Positions 10,035 through 22,660 of a stretch of 64,000 bases of DNA are shown in pieces (position 1 is the first letter of the stretch; each line of letters opens with the position of its first letter). Source of the DNA: Diaporthe sp. PMI_573 (Eukaryota; Ascomycota; Sordariomycetes; Diaporthales; Diaporthaceae); the NCBI GenBank assembly GCA_021399435.1, contig JAJTUP010000038.1, forward strand, positions 434,001-498,000. Reading direction: 5' to 3'. The notes beneath the pieces are model-generated. The model did no database searches and was not told the origin of the DNA. It saw nothing but the letters and a program-made list of their open reading frames with translations. The translations under genes were made by a program, and so were the position numbers.

Positions 10035-13000
10035 ACGATGTTTCCCGCTCTTCCACTGGACCCAGAACAAGTTCCGAGGCCAGCAAAAGGCAATGCAGTA
10101 ACCCAACCAACAGCAGCAAAAGTTCACCAGCAACAAGAGGCTCGACACCAGGCCTCCGCCACTCGTGCCTCTGTCAATTTCCCCTTCCAGCGTTGCTCGT
10201 AGCCGCGCCAGCCCAGTGCCCAGCAGCCTCGGTCTCGGTCGGGACGGCGGTTGTTGTTGCTGTTGTGAGGCGGTAAACCTCAGCTCTCAGGCTGGCTAGG
10301 ATTGGCATAAAGGAGGGTGGTGGTGGTGTTGAGTGTTGTGCGAGCCAGACATGCGGTGTTCGGGCTGTGAGGTCGGTCCCGTCGCCAGCCGGTCCACTGT
10401 TTGTTGGTGATTGCGAGGGGGATGATTGGAAGAAGGGAAAAAAAGAGGAGGCAAAAAGGAGGGAACAAGGCCAAGGAGCGACAAGCGACAGTGTCGAATG
10501 GTGGTGGATAGCAAGGGTGAGTTGGTAAATAATGGGGAGGTCCGTTCCTCGCGGCTGAGATTTTGGAGGATTGGGTGCCTCTCAGGTGCAGTGCAGCTGG
10601 ATTTGGGATAGGAGGAGGAACCACAGGCTCGGTGCGTGCAGGGCAGAAAAACCAAGAAGGCGAAGTTGTCGCCTGTGACAGAACGGGGATGAGGGGGCGG
10701 CCAGGGGGATACACGGGTACACCTGGCCCATACAGTGCGGGCAGAAGTGCTCGAGCAGCAGACGGAGGTAAACACTGCACACTGCACGCTGCTCCGTCCA
10801 TACGATGTGTGCGGGTGTGTGTGCGATGCCATTGGGGGCGGGACCTCAAAGAGCGGGGGCCATCAGCGACGAGCAGCCCCATTAATTTCCGCCTGGTCGG
10901 CCATCGTCCATTCAGGTATTGGCCCCTCTGCCGATCGCCTACCAACCTGGATGCTTCCTCTCCGCATTCCGGGTTTTCCACAGCACATGTCTAGGTAACT
11001 GTAGACTACTCTTACTTGCATGCACCATGTAGAGGTGGTATTGTTTGGTGATGTTCGTCGTGACTGATGATGGCTCATGACCAACCAAGGAATGTTGCAA
11101 GACGCCCGGTGGTTATGCCTACCTAGGTACTGAGTGCCCGCCATGTGGTGCACGCTGACTGGCAACGGGTGGGCGAGAAACGGTGCTCCGTCCCCCTCAG
11201 AGGCCGCATCCGACACTGTGAGCGCACAGGTAGACTCCTAACAAGCGCTCGCGACCTCCTGCCGCATGCAGTCAGCGCGAGGCGGTCATAGCTGAGGCCC
11301 AGGTCCCTCTGCAGTCTGCACTCTGCATTCTGCACGAACAATACCGTTTGCTTTGAAGGGGCCCATGACTCGAATCGCCATGCTGCAACTATTTGCTTGG
11401 TCGCCCGTGCAGAGAGCTTTTTACACAAGTACTGGGAGTGCCTTGGTAGTTCACACTAATACATACCAGCCTGCCAAATCTGATGTCTCGGTCGCATTTT
11501 GCTGCAGATTTGCGAAGCCTATAGCGGCTCGCCTAATTGGACCATTCCCATGACAAGGGTTCTTGGGGCAGGAAGAAAAAAAGCTTTTTTTTAACCCTTC
11601 ATGACCTACCTGCCTGCCAACGTTGGGCCCAGGACTGACATCAGGCATGACGGAGGCTATGCACCAGTAGCCTTGGAACTGAGACTGGCGGCCCAGGTCC
11701 CTGCAACTGCTTGATCTGGGGGCCTAACCTAACATCCAAGGGCGCGAGCTAGGACGACGACAACCGTTTGTCGAGTGGCTGGCACGCAGGCACGGCACCA
11801 AGAGTGTGCAAGTGGGTGTCATGTCATCGCCGTGAAGAACGAGATGCTTGACCCGCTGGTCACGCCCTCATCACACTCGTATGGAAATACACAGTGGGGA
11901 GACTAGCAGATAGACACATAGAGTATCTTGCAATCTTGCGGTTGCTGGCCCAGGAACACTGGCCTTGTCGGCAGGTCGGTCCTGCGTAGGGCTCAGCTAA
12001 TGCCGCTAGTCTCGGGGGAACAAGCAAAAAAGCATAATTGCCGGCTAATGAGGCCAAGCCAGCAGGGCCAACCGCCCTGGGGCTCCGGCGATTCGTGGAC
12101 ACGGGAGGCTCAGCATGTTTCGTTTCCCGCATCAATTCTGCCCGTTTCTTTTCCTGGCAACATCAGAGTTGGGAGGCGGTAAGTGGTCAGGCAGCAAGGC
12201 AGGACAAGGACAACTGGATCGCGATCTGTCGTCCACTTCTCCAGATTTCCCAGGTCCCCGCATACCTGCATACCTAGGCTTTTGCTGGGCAGTCACTTGT
12301 CCGCTCTGCCAAGTCAAGCCCTGTTGTCAAGACTCATGCACAGGCAGCAAGGCTTCAGGCAGGGACATTGCAACACTCGAGATGCGACGACACTGTAGCA
12401 CAACTCCCGACATGGCTGCATGGTAGAAGAGTAAGCACCCACACTTTGCGCACACTTTACAGTACACACACGCATATGTTCACACACAATCCGATGAATT
12501 GTCGGCCGCTAGTGTGGAATCAAGGGGGTGCAACGCCTGTTAGAAAGATTTGGCCGGCCAGTCGCGGGACAGAATAATATCTGGGAGGTGTTAGCTCGAC
12601 ACCTTTCCTTGTCTGCAGCGCAACGCATCGCAGCACGTCGCATGATACAGCCCGAAAGTCCCGACATAACAGTACACAGCATCTTCCAGTCTCCCAGCCC
12701 CCAACCTGCAGAAGCCGCGGGCAACCAACCAACCCCGCTGCCCTGGTTGGATTGAGGTGATGAGGTGACATGACCTTATCGCTGATCTACTACTATATCT
12801 GCGCTAGAGCAGAGGGGAGATTGAGGTAACGGTAGCAGCGCCATCAGAGAGAGTGTGTGAGTGTGTCGACTCTCCTTGCTCTATAGGTCTCGTTGCCCGC
12901 CTTGCCCGCCGCCACCTGTAAGGTCCAACCATGGTACAAGCACGAGACGAGGCAGGCATAATGAGTGCATGCATGCAACGTGCAGCATGGCAGACATGGT

Positions 13001-16000
13001 TGGGGCCCCGCGAGAGTCTCGGTTGACCGCTCAGCCATCGGGTCACCTCCCGACGACCTCTACAATATCTTCAGACCCTGGCCCTGGGAGGCACACACCT
13101 ATACTGCAGCAGTGCGGTGTGGTCCAGCCTGGAATTTGTGGTCCTCCTCCTCGTTCTGAACCAACCTCGGATTTTGCTGCTTAACTTGCAGCCCTCTATC
13201 CAACCTGCAGTGCTGCACAGTACGGACGGAGTCTACCATACATAAGAGATGCCCGGCCATGAGAGCCATGGTTGGTTCACCAACGTCAAACACCGCCAAG
13301 CGATGCAGGGTGAAGAAATGCTACTGAACACCGTTCTGGGCTGCATGCATGGCCGTGACACCGACTAACAAAGACTAGGTACTTTGTGATAGTGTTCTGA
13401 ACCTATTCGGTTCGGAAAATACAGACAATTCCCTTTCCTCTTTAAAACAGGAGCAATTCCGACTCGCATTTCAATTTCTGCAGCCATCGGCCCACTAGAG
13501 CCGCGGGCCCACCAACCTCGCGGCCATGCAGCAAATCAGAACGCCCCAGAGCAGCTAACTTGTGCGGGACTGCAGGGTCGATCTTTCCTCCTCGGCACTT
13601 GGTGACAAGCTCCCAGGGGTGCCAGGTCCAGGTATGCTGCACCAGGCTGGCTGACTGCGTGCGTGACCGCGCCTTCCAGCAATCAGGCTTCTTGCTTGCT
13701 CCTGCCTGCGCTGCTGGTGCTGGTGCTAAAAACGGTAGAGGCGCTCCAAGCGGGAACGCAGGAGCGGCAGGGACACAGCACAGTGCAAGAAGAAGCGATG
13801 CAGTGATGCTTATTCCCGTTTAACTTCTGGCCTGCACATCCCAGCCCAGCCCTCTTCTTCCCCACACTCAATTCCATTCCATGCAACTCCGACCCGACGA
13901 TGACCTGTTGCACGACATCTGCAGAACTGCGGGAGCAGACAGGCATAGCACTTGCTGATGAAGAGCTGAGCCCGTCAATGCGCCGAAGGAACAAAGACAA
14001 TACTCCGTACCATCGTTTCTTCCCACGCCTCTCCTCATCACCTTCGTCCACAGCGTGGCATGTCCACTTCTCGGTGGCGTTGTGGAATTGCTTCTTCAAC
14101 AGCTCCTCACTCACCGCCAGTAACCCGTCACATTTGCCCGCCGTGTCACACACCCGCTGCCGGCTTGGAAGATGGTGGGCAGCATCCGACAATGACAGGA
14201 CGATGCAAGGCGGTACACCAATCTCATCCTGCATTGCCCAGGGGCCTAGAGGCTTCTTTATCGACGACTGCTACAGTAGCACAACCACTCAGCACGACGA
14301 CTGCGTAGTCCAAGGTCGTTGTTGCGTGCTCACCCCACCGCATGGGCTCAATGCCACACCCACGCACAATCATGGCATTGCCATTTCACCAGCGTTGCAA
14401 TGCAGATTTCCCGCCGCCACAATATCAGTCCTCCCTTTCCGCACCAAACACAGTTGGGCTTGAGCAGTCAGGCACGACGCATTGAGCATGAGCATGAGCA
14501 TGACGGCTGCCGGCGGATCCCATCTGCCGGCAGTGTCCCTGCTTGCTTCGTCCCGCCAGCGCGGACTCTGCGAGGATTTCATGCGGCTACCCTTTGTCGG
14601 GTCCAGAGCCTCCTATCCGCCAGAGCAGCCTCTCACACCTCACGTGCCATCAGTCTACGTTAGGCGCCATGCCATACCATCTCCCCTTTTTCTTAGTCGC
14701 CCATGTTCCCACGTTGGTGACGGATGCTTATTTAATCTGACAGCCGAGATATCCCCGCCCAAGAGTTTGGAGCTCTATTGCCTTGATCGGCCATCGTCGT
14801 CGACCCCAGGGCGCGGGACGGTAGATCATCACAAGGCTCCGTCCGATACCGCTGGTGCATCCCATCCACTCGACATCGCGGATCTCCCGGGCCAAACTGG
14901 CCGATTGGGTGCTTGAGCGTCCATCATTCACATGTCCCGAGGCCGAATTCGCCCACGGCTTTCCTATCGTGTATGCGGCACCACCCATTCAGCACCTTAT
15001 GGAGCACGCTATCACCTTTTGGAATACCAAGATCGTCACCAAATCCATTTCCGTCCAGCCAACCAAGTCGGCTCTCATACGGGAAGCGGGTCATCATTGG
15101 TCCTAGATGTCACTATGGTGTTGTTGTCTTTGCGCTGCCAGTGACCTCAGTGAGGCCAAAACAGCACCGTTTCGGCAAGCTTTGGGAGACTGCGATCTTG
15201 CAAGTGCAGAACAGACAAAGCCGTCTGAAGTCCACCAACAGCTTGGACTCGACCTCATCAAAAGTCTGCCGTCGCAGTAAGCTCGATGGGCCTCCATTTT
15301 TTGGCTCTAAAACTGGTGGACACGCCATGTGGAGTCTTGGTCCGGCTCAAAGACCACGTGCGTTGGTATGTTCTGGTGCCTGCGGCTCATCTCTCGGAGA
15401 TAAAAAAGGGATGCCTCGACGAAGCGGGTACAGATGGCGTCCTTTTCGCGTCATTGCAGCCATAGCGGTTTTCGTGGCTGAGGTAGCCTCAGTGGGGTCC
15501 TGCCTGACCGCTTCCTCGACATGTCCACATGGGCTCTGTTTTTGTGCGGGTTCGCAACCGGTCTTGTGACAGCACAGAGGTGTGAGGTCTGTCAATGAAT
15601 CCGGGCAGCATTCGTTTTGAGAAACATGGTGAGGACTGGTTCTATTACTTGGGGTCTTTTTTGCGCATCCGTGACAGCAATATGCTCGCCTTCTCAGTTT
15701 GGATTGGGCTATCGCTTTGAGCTTCCGGCCTTACCGACCCTCGAGCATATCGCTATCATCGAATTTGTCGCACTGGTTGAGCAGAATGTCATATTCTGGC
15801 GTTTGAAGCATCGCCGATTGGGGCTCCAAAAAAAGAACGTCATAAGTTGGTCCAAATCTCATCTTTCCATGGTTCAAATCCGTCATCCTAATATTTACAT
15901 GTCTGAATCTCGTGTTATCCGCATTAAAATATCCTTAAAACGCCTGACAAAACAGCGGGCCCTGGTGTCTAAAATCCCCCAACAAGTCTTGGGCTACCGC

Positions 16001-16003
16001 AAA
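10035..16003. other. 6-kb gene-poor interval
   Basis: This is the longest stretch without a supported gene. It contains the promoter and 5' region of the AcrB-like gene at its left end. Open frames up to about 218 codons occur (13900-14463, 14913-15569, 15617-16009). None shows domains, a plausible exon structure or coding-like codon use. Small features: three GAGCAT units at 14484-14501 and a TACCTAGGTA palindrome at 11120-11129. No tRNA was found by eye. A lncRNA or long regulatory region is possible but not shown. Confidence 0.55.
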
Positions 16004-16222
16004 TTATGACGATGGTGTGACGGAGAGACCCGTGGTGTTGAAGTTGTGAGCCGAGCGGGAGACCAGCTTAACGCCCTTGTAAGCGGGCACGGTGTCGTTG
16101 ACGATCTGGGTCGAGCGAGAGAACTTGTAAGCAGGGACGGTCTCATTGGTGTTCCTGTAGACGAGGCCCGAGGGGGCGGCGGCGGCAAGGCCAGCCAGTG
16201 CGATGATGGGTGTGAAGTGCAT
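16004..16222 (-). CDS. Small secreted repeat peptide, 72 aa
   Basis: A short uninterrupted frame with strong support. The N-terminus MHFTPIIALAGLAAAAPSG reads as a signal peptide cleaved around residue 17-18. Codon use is strongly biased to C-ending codons (GTC, AAC, ACC, TAC) and AAG, as in highly expressed fungal genes. A TATAAAAT box lies about 170 nt upstream. The mature part has no cysteine. It has two copies of N[ED]TVPAYK, each followed by a segment ending in Ser-Arg, and three N-glycosylation sequons. Neither the family nor the function is recognised. Possibilities are a cell-wall or secreted structural peptide, or a proteolytically processed peptide precursor. No pheromone-type or dibasic Kex2 repeats are present. 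Confidence 0.75.
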   Translation of the reverse strand: MHFTPIIALAGLAAAAPSGLVYRNTNETVPAYKFSRSTQIVNDTVPAYKGVKLVSRSAHNFNTTGLSVTPSS

Positions 16223-19200
16223 CTTGGCTGTTTCTTGACTTGATAGAGACTGTCCTGAGTGAACGACGATGGGTGGTTCTTGGTTTGGGTGCGACGGAAA
16301 AAGAGTGTCAGCGTCGGTGTCCTTGAGGGCTTGTTGAAGGCGGATAGGATGAGCAAAACGAAACCATTCAACGTGGAAGAGCGACGGCAGGAATTTTATA
16401 CACGTCGCCGTGCGGCTCCATCGCTGTGGGCTTCCCTCGCGATGGCTGGGAGCCCACGGCGGAGCACGAGTAGCGGTGGTCCGCCCTGGCTAAACGATTC
16501 AGGAGCTGTCAGGTTGGGTCGCCAAGCGAGTAGTACCAAGTAATGCCATCAGATAAGGTGGTGATCCTCATTTAGATATCACTGATCGTCCACCCAGACA
16601 GAAGAGGTGTCCTCAAGTCGCTGCAGGTGTGTGTGTGGGATCTTCACCCAACAGACCTGTCGGAGCGCCGGAACAGTCGCTTCCGATTTTCCATGTAGCG
16701 GGTTTATGAACAAGATAAAGAGCCCGGCCAGGCTATTCGAGGTGCTGCTGGTGGACTTTTACCACGCGCTCACCCTTCCGGATACAGATGGAAAAACCTC
16801 CGCCACTTCCTCATCCAGGCGCTCGAAGCATGAACGTGTATACAAGCTCCCTACGGCACTTCCAAGCGCCCAGGCCATCACCACCCCTTGTGTGTCTTGT
16901 TGGCCCCTGTCATATTCAGCCGCATACTATAAGACAGGGCTGGGCCAGGGTGGTGGTGTAGGGATAGACAGGAAGGTGGACTGTAACAGGAAGGAAAAGG
17001 AAGAGTAGGGGAAGGTGGCACACGGCAGTCGAGAGGAAAACCAAGCATCGCCAAGGCGGACCTTATCTAAAAACTGGGGCCCACGCCCGGTGGACCCGGC
17101 TGAGAGAGAAAAAAAACCTTAGACTGCACCCCCATCATAGCACCATCGCCCCACCGGTTTGTGTTTCTCTTAGAGTTGTGGGTAGCTCCTACCTACCTGG
17201 GCAAAGTATCTACGTGGGATAGACGGGGGTTTTTTCCCCCCTGCGGCGCCGGGGCCGAAACACACACACACCTCTTCCAAGGTTCGAAAGGAGGGGCCCG
17301 GGACCAATTGGACGCGGTCTTATGTACTGGGGTAGAACGACTTCAGCCTCAAGTCTTCCCTCCCCGATTTGATCGATTGTGCTGCTATTTATTCCCGTCC
17401 AGCTAAGGGTTTCACCACGCCGCAGCGTTTCGAAACAACTTTTGGTTCTTGCAGCTACCATGCCATGTGGGGAGCTGGTGTGGGCGGGCCAAGGAGGGCG
17501 CAAGAGTCAAGACCGCGGCACGTGGGCGTCTGGCTGTCGCCTAGTGAGGAAGTTGAGCGGCGGTTTTTGTTTGTCTTTTACTCGCCGCCTGTTCGATGTG
17601 TGCCCAGAGAGAGGTTCCTCGCATGAACCGTTCGTCTTTTGGGGCCGCCGGCCGCTGTCTGGCGGGAATGGGATGACGATCTGAACTGGTTCTGACTCGG
17701 GAGGCTTTGAGTTTGGGGGCCACTTACTTAGCTGGCGAGGATTGTATCCACTTGTCTGTGACGAAACTGGAATATTGTTGGAGATTGATGGTTTGGTAGA
17801 CGAGCGAGGGAGGGAGCCGCGGTGTGCGCTCTGCGGCTTCTCTTGTTGAGAGATTCAGTCGTGATCACGTTTGTGTGGGGTGGTTTGTTGCACGATGGGG
17901 TTGAGACACTGACTGACTCTTTCTCAAGATGACGGGATTTGTATCTGAGACTATAAATAATGGGCCATCCCAATTTTTTTTTCTCGGTGCTCGACGATCT
18001 ACACTTTATCGATCCGTTTATCTGAGCTGGTGCCTCCCACGTGGGTATGACTGTCTAGCCAAAACTGGTTTTGTAACAATGTCCACTCTGGTCACTCTCG
18101 TTGAAACTTCAAAGTTTCCCTCCATGGTTTGCCATCTTGTGCAAAGCCATATATCCTGGAGGGGGGACTCCCTTTCGCAGATAAATCAAAGATTCGGGCC
18201 TGCTTGAATTCAGTCATCCATTGATCTTCCTCTCGTCCCTGGAGGTATGTCCAAAACGAACTGGAGAAGCTTTCCCATATCAATCGTGACCACTCCTTGG
18301 GCCCAAGGTGAGTGCAACTAGACAAGCCTCTCGAACGCCATTGAATTCTGTTGGGAAACCAGTGGCAAAATCCAGTGTCACCAGCGCTGTCCCCAGAGCC
18401 TCCCTTTACCATGCCCTTTCTTATACACCCCGAAATGGACAACTGGGCATTTTAGTTTGCTCGAAGGTGTCTTGCCAAATCTTCCCGGGCTATAACACTG
18501 TCTGTGATTCCCCTGGTGTTCAATCTCGACTGCTATTTGCAATTCGAGTTTTTGCAATTTGAGAAAAGTCTCGAAGGCGCTGCGTACAAGACGTGGAAAA
18601 CTGGAAAAGAAAACATGGAGAGGGGGGGGGTAGTGTGCATCACAAAGACTGGCCACCATGCGTCCTTGCCTACATTCAAGTGTTTTTATCTTCGAATGTT
18701 CACTTGGCAGATATTGCTATTGATGTTGGCATGTAGCCTCCTTAATTTAGGGGTTTCGCTTCGTTATCAGTGAGTTCAACTTCAACCTCATGTATCTGGC
18801 CGAAGCAGTTGTAACAGAAAGCCCAAGTTTCTCAATAGTTATCGAGTTTACAATACTCTTAGACAGATTTAATCTGATTCAGTCTGAGCCGTCACATGTC
18901 ACGGACTGGGGTTGTAATTCACACTGAGCCGTCACCATGTCCTTGACAACATGAAACCACTAACACCTGCCGAGTCTCATTTCTACAGAGATTTTCAGCA
19001 TAAAATTTATGAGGAAAGATTCATAATTCTCGCATAACTGCAATTTGAAATCGATGGCTGACTCTGTGTGAGTCGGGGTGATTTGCATAGCAAACATTGA
19101 ACCTCGGAGGTGCCTCGAGAGTTATACAGTGAGTACCTCTGATCACTGAGTACTAGTATCAGTCAACACGGGGAGAGAAAAAGAAGAAGTCTGGCGAGAC

Positions 19201-19496
19201 AACTTGAAATTCAAAATGCCGAGAAAGAGTCAATAGATTCAATCGGGCTCATTTGACAATTCTGGCTCAGTGCTCTCGTAATTCCACACCTCAAGTTCCA
19301 TGTGAGCTCGGTCAACTCTTGAAAGACTCAATTTCCTGGTTTTATTTAAGATCCCAGCCTTTCAACTTGAGCTTTTAGCACCAGGACCCGCATTCGGGCC
19401 CAAACACGACAACATATCTAGGAAACCCTACGAAACTGCCTGTACCTTGAACGGCTAAGTCTTGCAATTGCCTCGGAATTGTCTCCACGAATCAAA
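16223..19496. other. Intergenic, divergent promoters
   Basis: It lies between the small secreted peptide (-) and the small membrane protein (+). Apart from the TATA box listed separately, I see no gene. A run of nine G lies near 18620. The DNA becomes AT-richer to the right. Confidence 0.55.
16393..16400 (-). promoter_or_regulatory. TATA box of the small secreted peptide gene
   Basis: TATAAAAT on the minus strand, about 171 nt upstream of the ATG at 16222. That distance suits a fungal core promoter with a short 5' UTR, and it supports the downstream 72-residue frame as a real gene. Confidence 0.6.
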
Positions 19497-19721
19497 ATGT
19501 TGAGTGGCGGTGATGGAGCAGCCCTTTTCCTGGGCGGTTTCGGCCTATGCGCCATGATCTTTCTAATCTGCATTTTCTTCGACATCTTTGTGTACAACAA
19601 AGCAAGATCGAACTGTTATATATGCGGTATCGATCTTTTCGATTTCTGCTGGTGCGGGAGCAAGCCAAGAGCCGAACACGACGTCGAGCTTCAGGATCTG
19701 CCGCCCAGACGAGGCGCCTGA
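19497..19721 (+). CDS. Small cysteine-containing membrane protein, 74 aa
   Basis: The ATG at 19497 sits in a good context (CAAAATG). One long hydrophobic helix spans about residues 8-32. A cysteine cluster (CYIC ... CWC) and a polar tail ending in LQDLPPRRGA follow. The pattern looks like a genuine single-span fungal membrane protein, but no family was recognised. It converges with the HET-domain gene. Because it is so short and has no homology support, confidence is moderate. Confidence 0.4.
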   Translation: MLSGGDGAALFLGGFGLCAMIFLICIFFDIFVYNKARSNCYICGIDLFDFCWCGSKPRAEHDVELQDLPPRRGA

Positions 19722-20635
19722 CGGGATCCATGAATGGTGATTGGGTGTCTCGAGCGCCAGGCTATGGCGTGCACTTGCTTTTGCCAAGGGGGTCCTGCTG
19801 TATGGATTGTCTGGTGAGTCTGTGGGATGTACTCATTTCAAAGAGTCACCCTTTACAGCAGCATGTGATGTCCGGTTTCAGACAAGACACTGGGTGCCGT
19901 TCTTGAGTGACGGATTTATTGCAGAGAACTTTTCAGGGAAATGGTTTGTTTCTTGTGGGACAAAGCGATGCAGCTCTACTATGCTTTGCCATTGGAAGGA
20001 GTATCGTGGACCAACTGGACAGACGATTTCCGGACAGGAACTGGATAATCTTGTACCCATTTCGAAGCCGTAAGATGGACTGAGCGCAACGACATGGAAT
20101 TTGTGTGTGGTGATTAAACCACCGTACTATAGACGCAAAAGCAAATCCGCGCATGCGCCTGAGCATTTAAGCCCTGTATCGTGTGACAGTCTGATGTGTG
20201 ATTTTCTTCCAAGGCATCAAGTAGCCTGACAAGGCTCGCGCTCGTTTCCAAGATCAACTTTCTCGCTTCTCTCGCATACGGCTTCCTCCAACATCACTTT
20301 TCATGTTCATATTTGGACTGAAAACCTACTACTGCTATCGGCATGATATCTAATGCCAGGTCTCCGAGCGTTTACATTGTGTGAAGGGGACCGTCTCAAG
20401 CTCTGTAAGGGTGTGTGAATGGATTAAAAACGAAACAATTTAACAGAAAGTGGGCCAGGGTCATTCAATGCGACTTATGTTCTACTCCGGAACTCCACAA
20501 CTCATCAGTCGCCATGAGGGTCTGTGGGCGAACCTAAAGTAGATGTCTCTGGCTAAGGGAGGCGTATAAGTCGATGGCCGTTCCACAGCCAAGGTTACAA
20601 GACTTGTCTTGGATAACAAGTAACTTCATTCACCA
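19722..20635. other. Intergenic between convergent genes
   Basis: It separates the small membrane protein (+) from the 3' end of the HET gene (-). No feature was recognised beyond expected 3' UTRs. Confidence 0.55.
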
Positions 20636-22660
20636 TTAGATGATTTTCACAGTCTCTGCCTTGAGTTTCCCGGCAGCCTCGCAGTATTTCACCCAGTCGT
20701 CTGAAAGCCGGGCCACACCCACCATCCGAAATTTCTCCGCCTCTTGGGGCGCGTCCATGGCAGTGGTCGTCGCTGTCGCACCGTGTGACGGCCGCAGGAC
20801 AAAGTGAACCTCACAGCTCGAGCCCCTGAAGAGGACGGCGGCCACGTCGCCGACCCTGGGCCGCCCCACGCACATGCCGCAGACGCCGTGGCGGGTGACG
20901 AAGAAGGTCTTGACGCTCTCAGGGCTAACGACTTTGAGCGCATCGTTGATCTCATCGAACATGGGCAACGAGCGGCGGATCTGGCGCCGCTGCGGCTCAT
21001 CTTCCTCCTCCTTGGGGTGCAGCCTGCCGAGCCCCCCCAGCAAGTCCAGCTTCTGGTCTAGCTCGGCCTCGGAGAAGCCTTCGGTCAGTCTCAATGAAGA
21101 CCGTGGCCCTGCGAGAATCTGCCAGAGGGGTTTTAGCTTCGACGGAGCCCAGCCAGCCTCCGCGGCCAGAGCCCTTGCTTTGTCGTAGAGCCGGCTGGCG
21201 GCGCGGACCGCGCTGCGGATCGGCCATTCGCCCACGTAGGGCCGACCCGTAAAGACCATGGGTTTTAGGTCAATTGTGTCTAGATGGGCGATTGTGTCCA
21301 CAATGGTGGTTTCCACAAGCATAACACCCTCATCAGACGAGGGGAACCGCGCCGATGGAGTCGCTTTCTGCCGAGCTGCTGCTTCACTGTCGTCGTCGTT
21401 ATTGGAGAAGTGGCCCCCGTCGTCGGTATTGGAAAGGTTGCGCTCGACGAACTTGTCTGCAGTGTAAGAGAAGTCCAGGACCCACGATGGTCTGCCGCTG
21501 TGGCTTGCGTCATCGTCATCATCGTCGAGTAGCGGCCAGCTGTTGGGCAGGTACCAATACAGTATCTGGTCAGCCCTGTTGCACCCCGTGAGGAGATGAA
21601 CGGTGGCATCGCGGAACACGTCCAGCTTGCTCTTCCCGTAGCTAGGCCTCAACGCAGTCCGCGTAGCATCGTTCACCATTCCCAAAAGACCGTAGATCTT
21701 GTCGCGCGGGTCGGTGGCGAACTGTGGTCGGGCGGCCGAGAGCACGTAGGCAAGCGACCGCCGCGCGTGACCTTCATCGCCGTGGTCTTCCGCATCGGCC
21801 GACTCGGGGCGGAGCTCGACGATGGGCAAGAAAACGGCGAGGGACGTCATCTTGGCTTTAATAGCTGCGAATCGACCGCCCGGGAACACGTTCAGCGGCT
21901 TGTCAAGCTCGTTTCTTCCCAAGTTCGAGGCCGCGAAGGACTCGGAAGATTTGTCTGCCTCATTACGCGCTCGCTCGTCGTCCTGCGGGCTGAATCCAAG
22001 CAATAAGTAGAGTTCGGCTTCTGCCGACAAGTCGTCATTCCGCCACAGAGCGCTGCGGAAGTCAGCCCACGGCGCTGTTGCGCGGCCCAGGCGGACTCGC
22101 ACGGTGCCGGGCGCCCCGAGGACAAGCTCCTGCAATATCCACACCCGTGAGAACCACGGGCGGCGCATGATGCTCGAAACGGCCCAGAGAAAGCGAGACG
22201 TACGCTGGACTTTGCCATCGCCGCTCGATATGGCATGCACTGCCCATTCGTCGTCATCGCCCCCCTCATCCGTGGCGGTGCCCAGCCATATCTCGACGGC
22301 GGCGGCGGCGGAATATATGTGGCTCATCAGGGGCAACTGGGCCGTCTTCTCTTCCGCGTCGCTCTGGTTGATGCACAGCGCGTCGATCCACAGCGCGCGC
22401 GGCTTCCCCGGGTCGCGCAAGTGTTCCAAGGCCTGGTACAGCCGCTGTCTAATGCGCACATCGGCGTCGTTGACTCTGATGCTGCGGTGCGGCTGTGTCG
22501 ACGGTCCCCACGTGTAGGACAGCGCCGAGTAGCCGTCTTCGGCGGCCTGCTCTAACGAGACATCGTGCGTGCTGCAGAGTATGGGCTCCCCACGGCAGCC
22601 GCTATGCAGAGTCAGGATCCTGATTTCGCCTGGCTGGAGTCTCTTGCCGGTATAAGACAT
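20636..22660 (-). CDS. HET-domain (heterokaryon incompatibility) protein, 674 aa
   Basis: Single exon. The HET domain spans about residues 44-170, with the hallmark blocks YSALSYTWG, LWIDALCINQSD and IYSAAAAVEIWLG. A long, variable C-terminal region follows, typical of the family. I chose the ATG at 22660 because MSYTGKRLQPGEIRILTL is the usual start of such proteins. An in-frame ATG at 22786 would add 42 residues. Known: HET proteins trigger cell death after fusion of genetically unlike hyphae, and most copies in mould genomes are of unknown specificity. No NACHT, WD or ankyrin module is attached. The gene shares a divergent interval of under 600 bp with the Cys/His-rich gene at 23247. Confidence 0.92.
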   Translation of the reverse strand: MSYTGKRLQPGEIRILTLHSGCRGEPILCSTHDVSLEQAAEDGYSALSYTWGPSTQPHRSIRVNDADVRIRQRLYQALEHLRDPGKPRALWIDALCINQSDAEEKTAQLPLMSHIYSAAAAVEIWLGTATDEGGDDDEWAVHAISSGDGKVQRTSRFLWAVSSIMRRPWFSRVWILQELVLGAPGTVRVRLGRATAPWADFRSALWRNDDLSAEAELYLLLGFSPQDDERARNEADKSSESFAASNLGRNELDKPLNVFPGGRFAAIKAKMTSLAVFLPIVELRPESADAEDHGDEGHARRSLAYVLSAARPQFATDPRDKIYGLLGMVNDATRTALRPSYGKSKLDVFRDATVHLLTGCNRADQILYWYLPNSWPLLDDDDDDASHSGRPSWVLDFSYTADKFVERNLSNTDDGGHFSNNDDDSEAAARQKATPSARFPSSDEGVMLVETTIVDTIAHLDTIDLKPMVFTGRPYVGEWPIRSAVRAASRLYDKARALAAEAGWAPSKLKPLWQILAGPRSSLRLTEGFSEAELDQKLDLLGGLGRLHPKEEEDEPQRRQIRRSLPMFDEINDALKVVSPESVKTFFVTRHGVCGMCVGRPRVGDVAAVLFRGSSCEVHFVLRPSHGATATTTAMDAPQEAEKFRMVGVARLSDDWVKYCEAAGKLKAETVKII

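Noticed and set aside
10035..10148. N-terminal extension of the AcrB-like protein
   Set aside because: The frame is open and hydrophobic, but the ATG at 10034 gives the family-like N-terminus. The extension is most likely 5' UTR.
13900..14463. 187-codon plus-strand frame
   Set aside because: No domain, no coding-like codon bias, and overlapping frames of similar length on the other strand.
14913..15569. 218-codon plus-strand frame
   Set aside because: Low-information Ser/Arg-rich sequence with no recognisable motif or exon structure.
15617..16009. 130-codon plus-strand frame overlapping the secreted peptide gene end
   Set aside because: It overlaps the well-supported minus-strand gene and has no features of its own.
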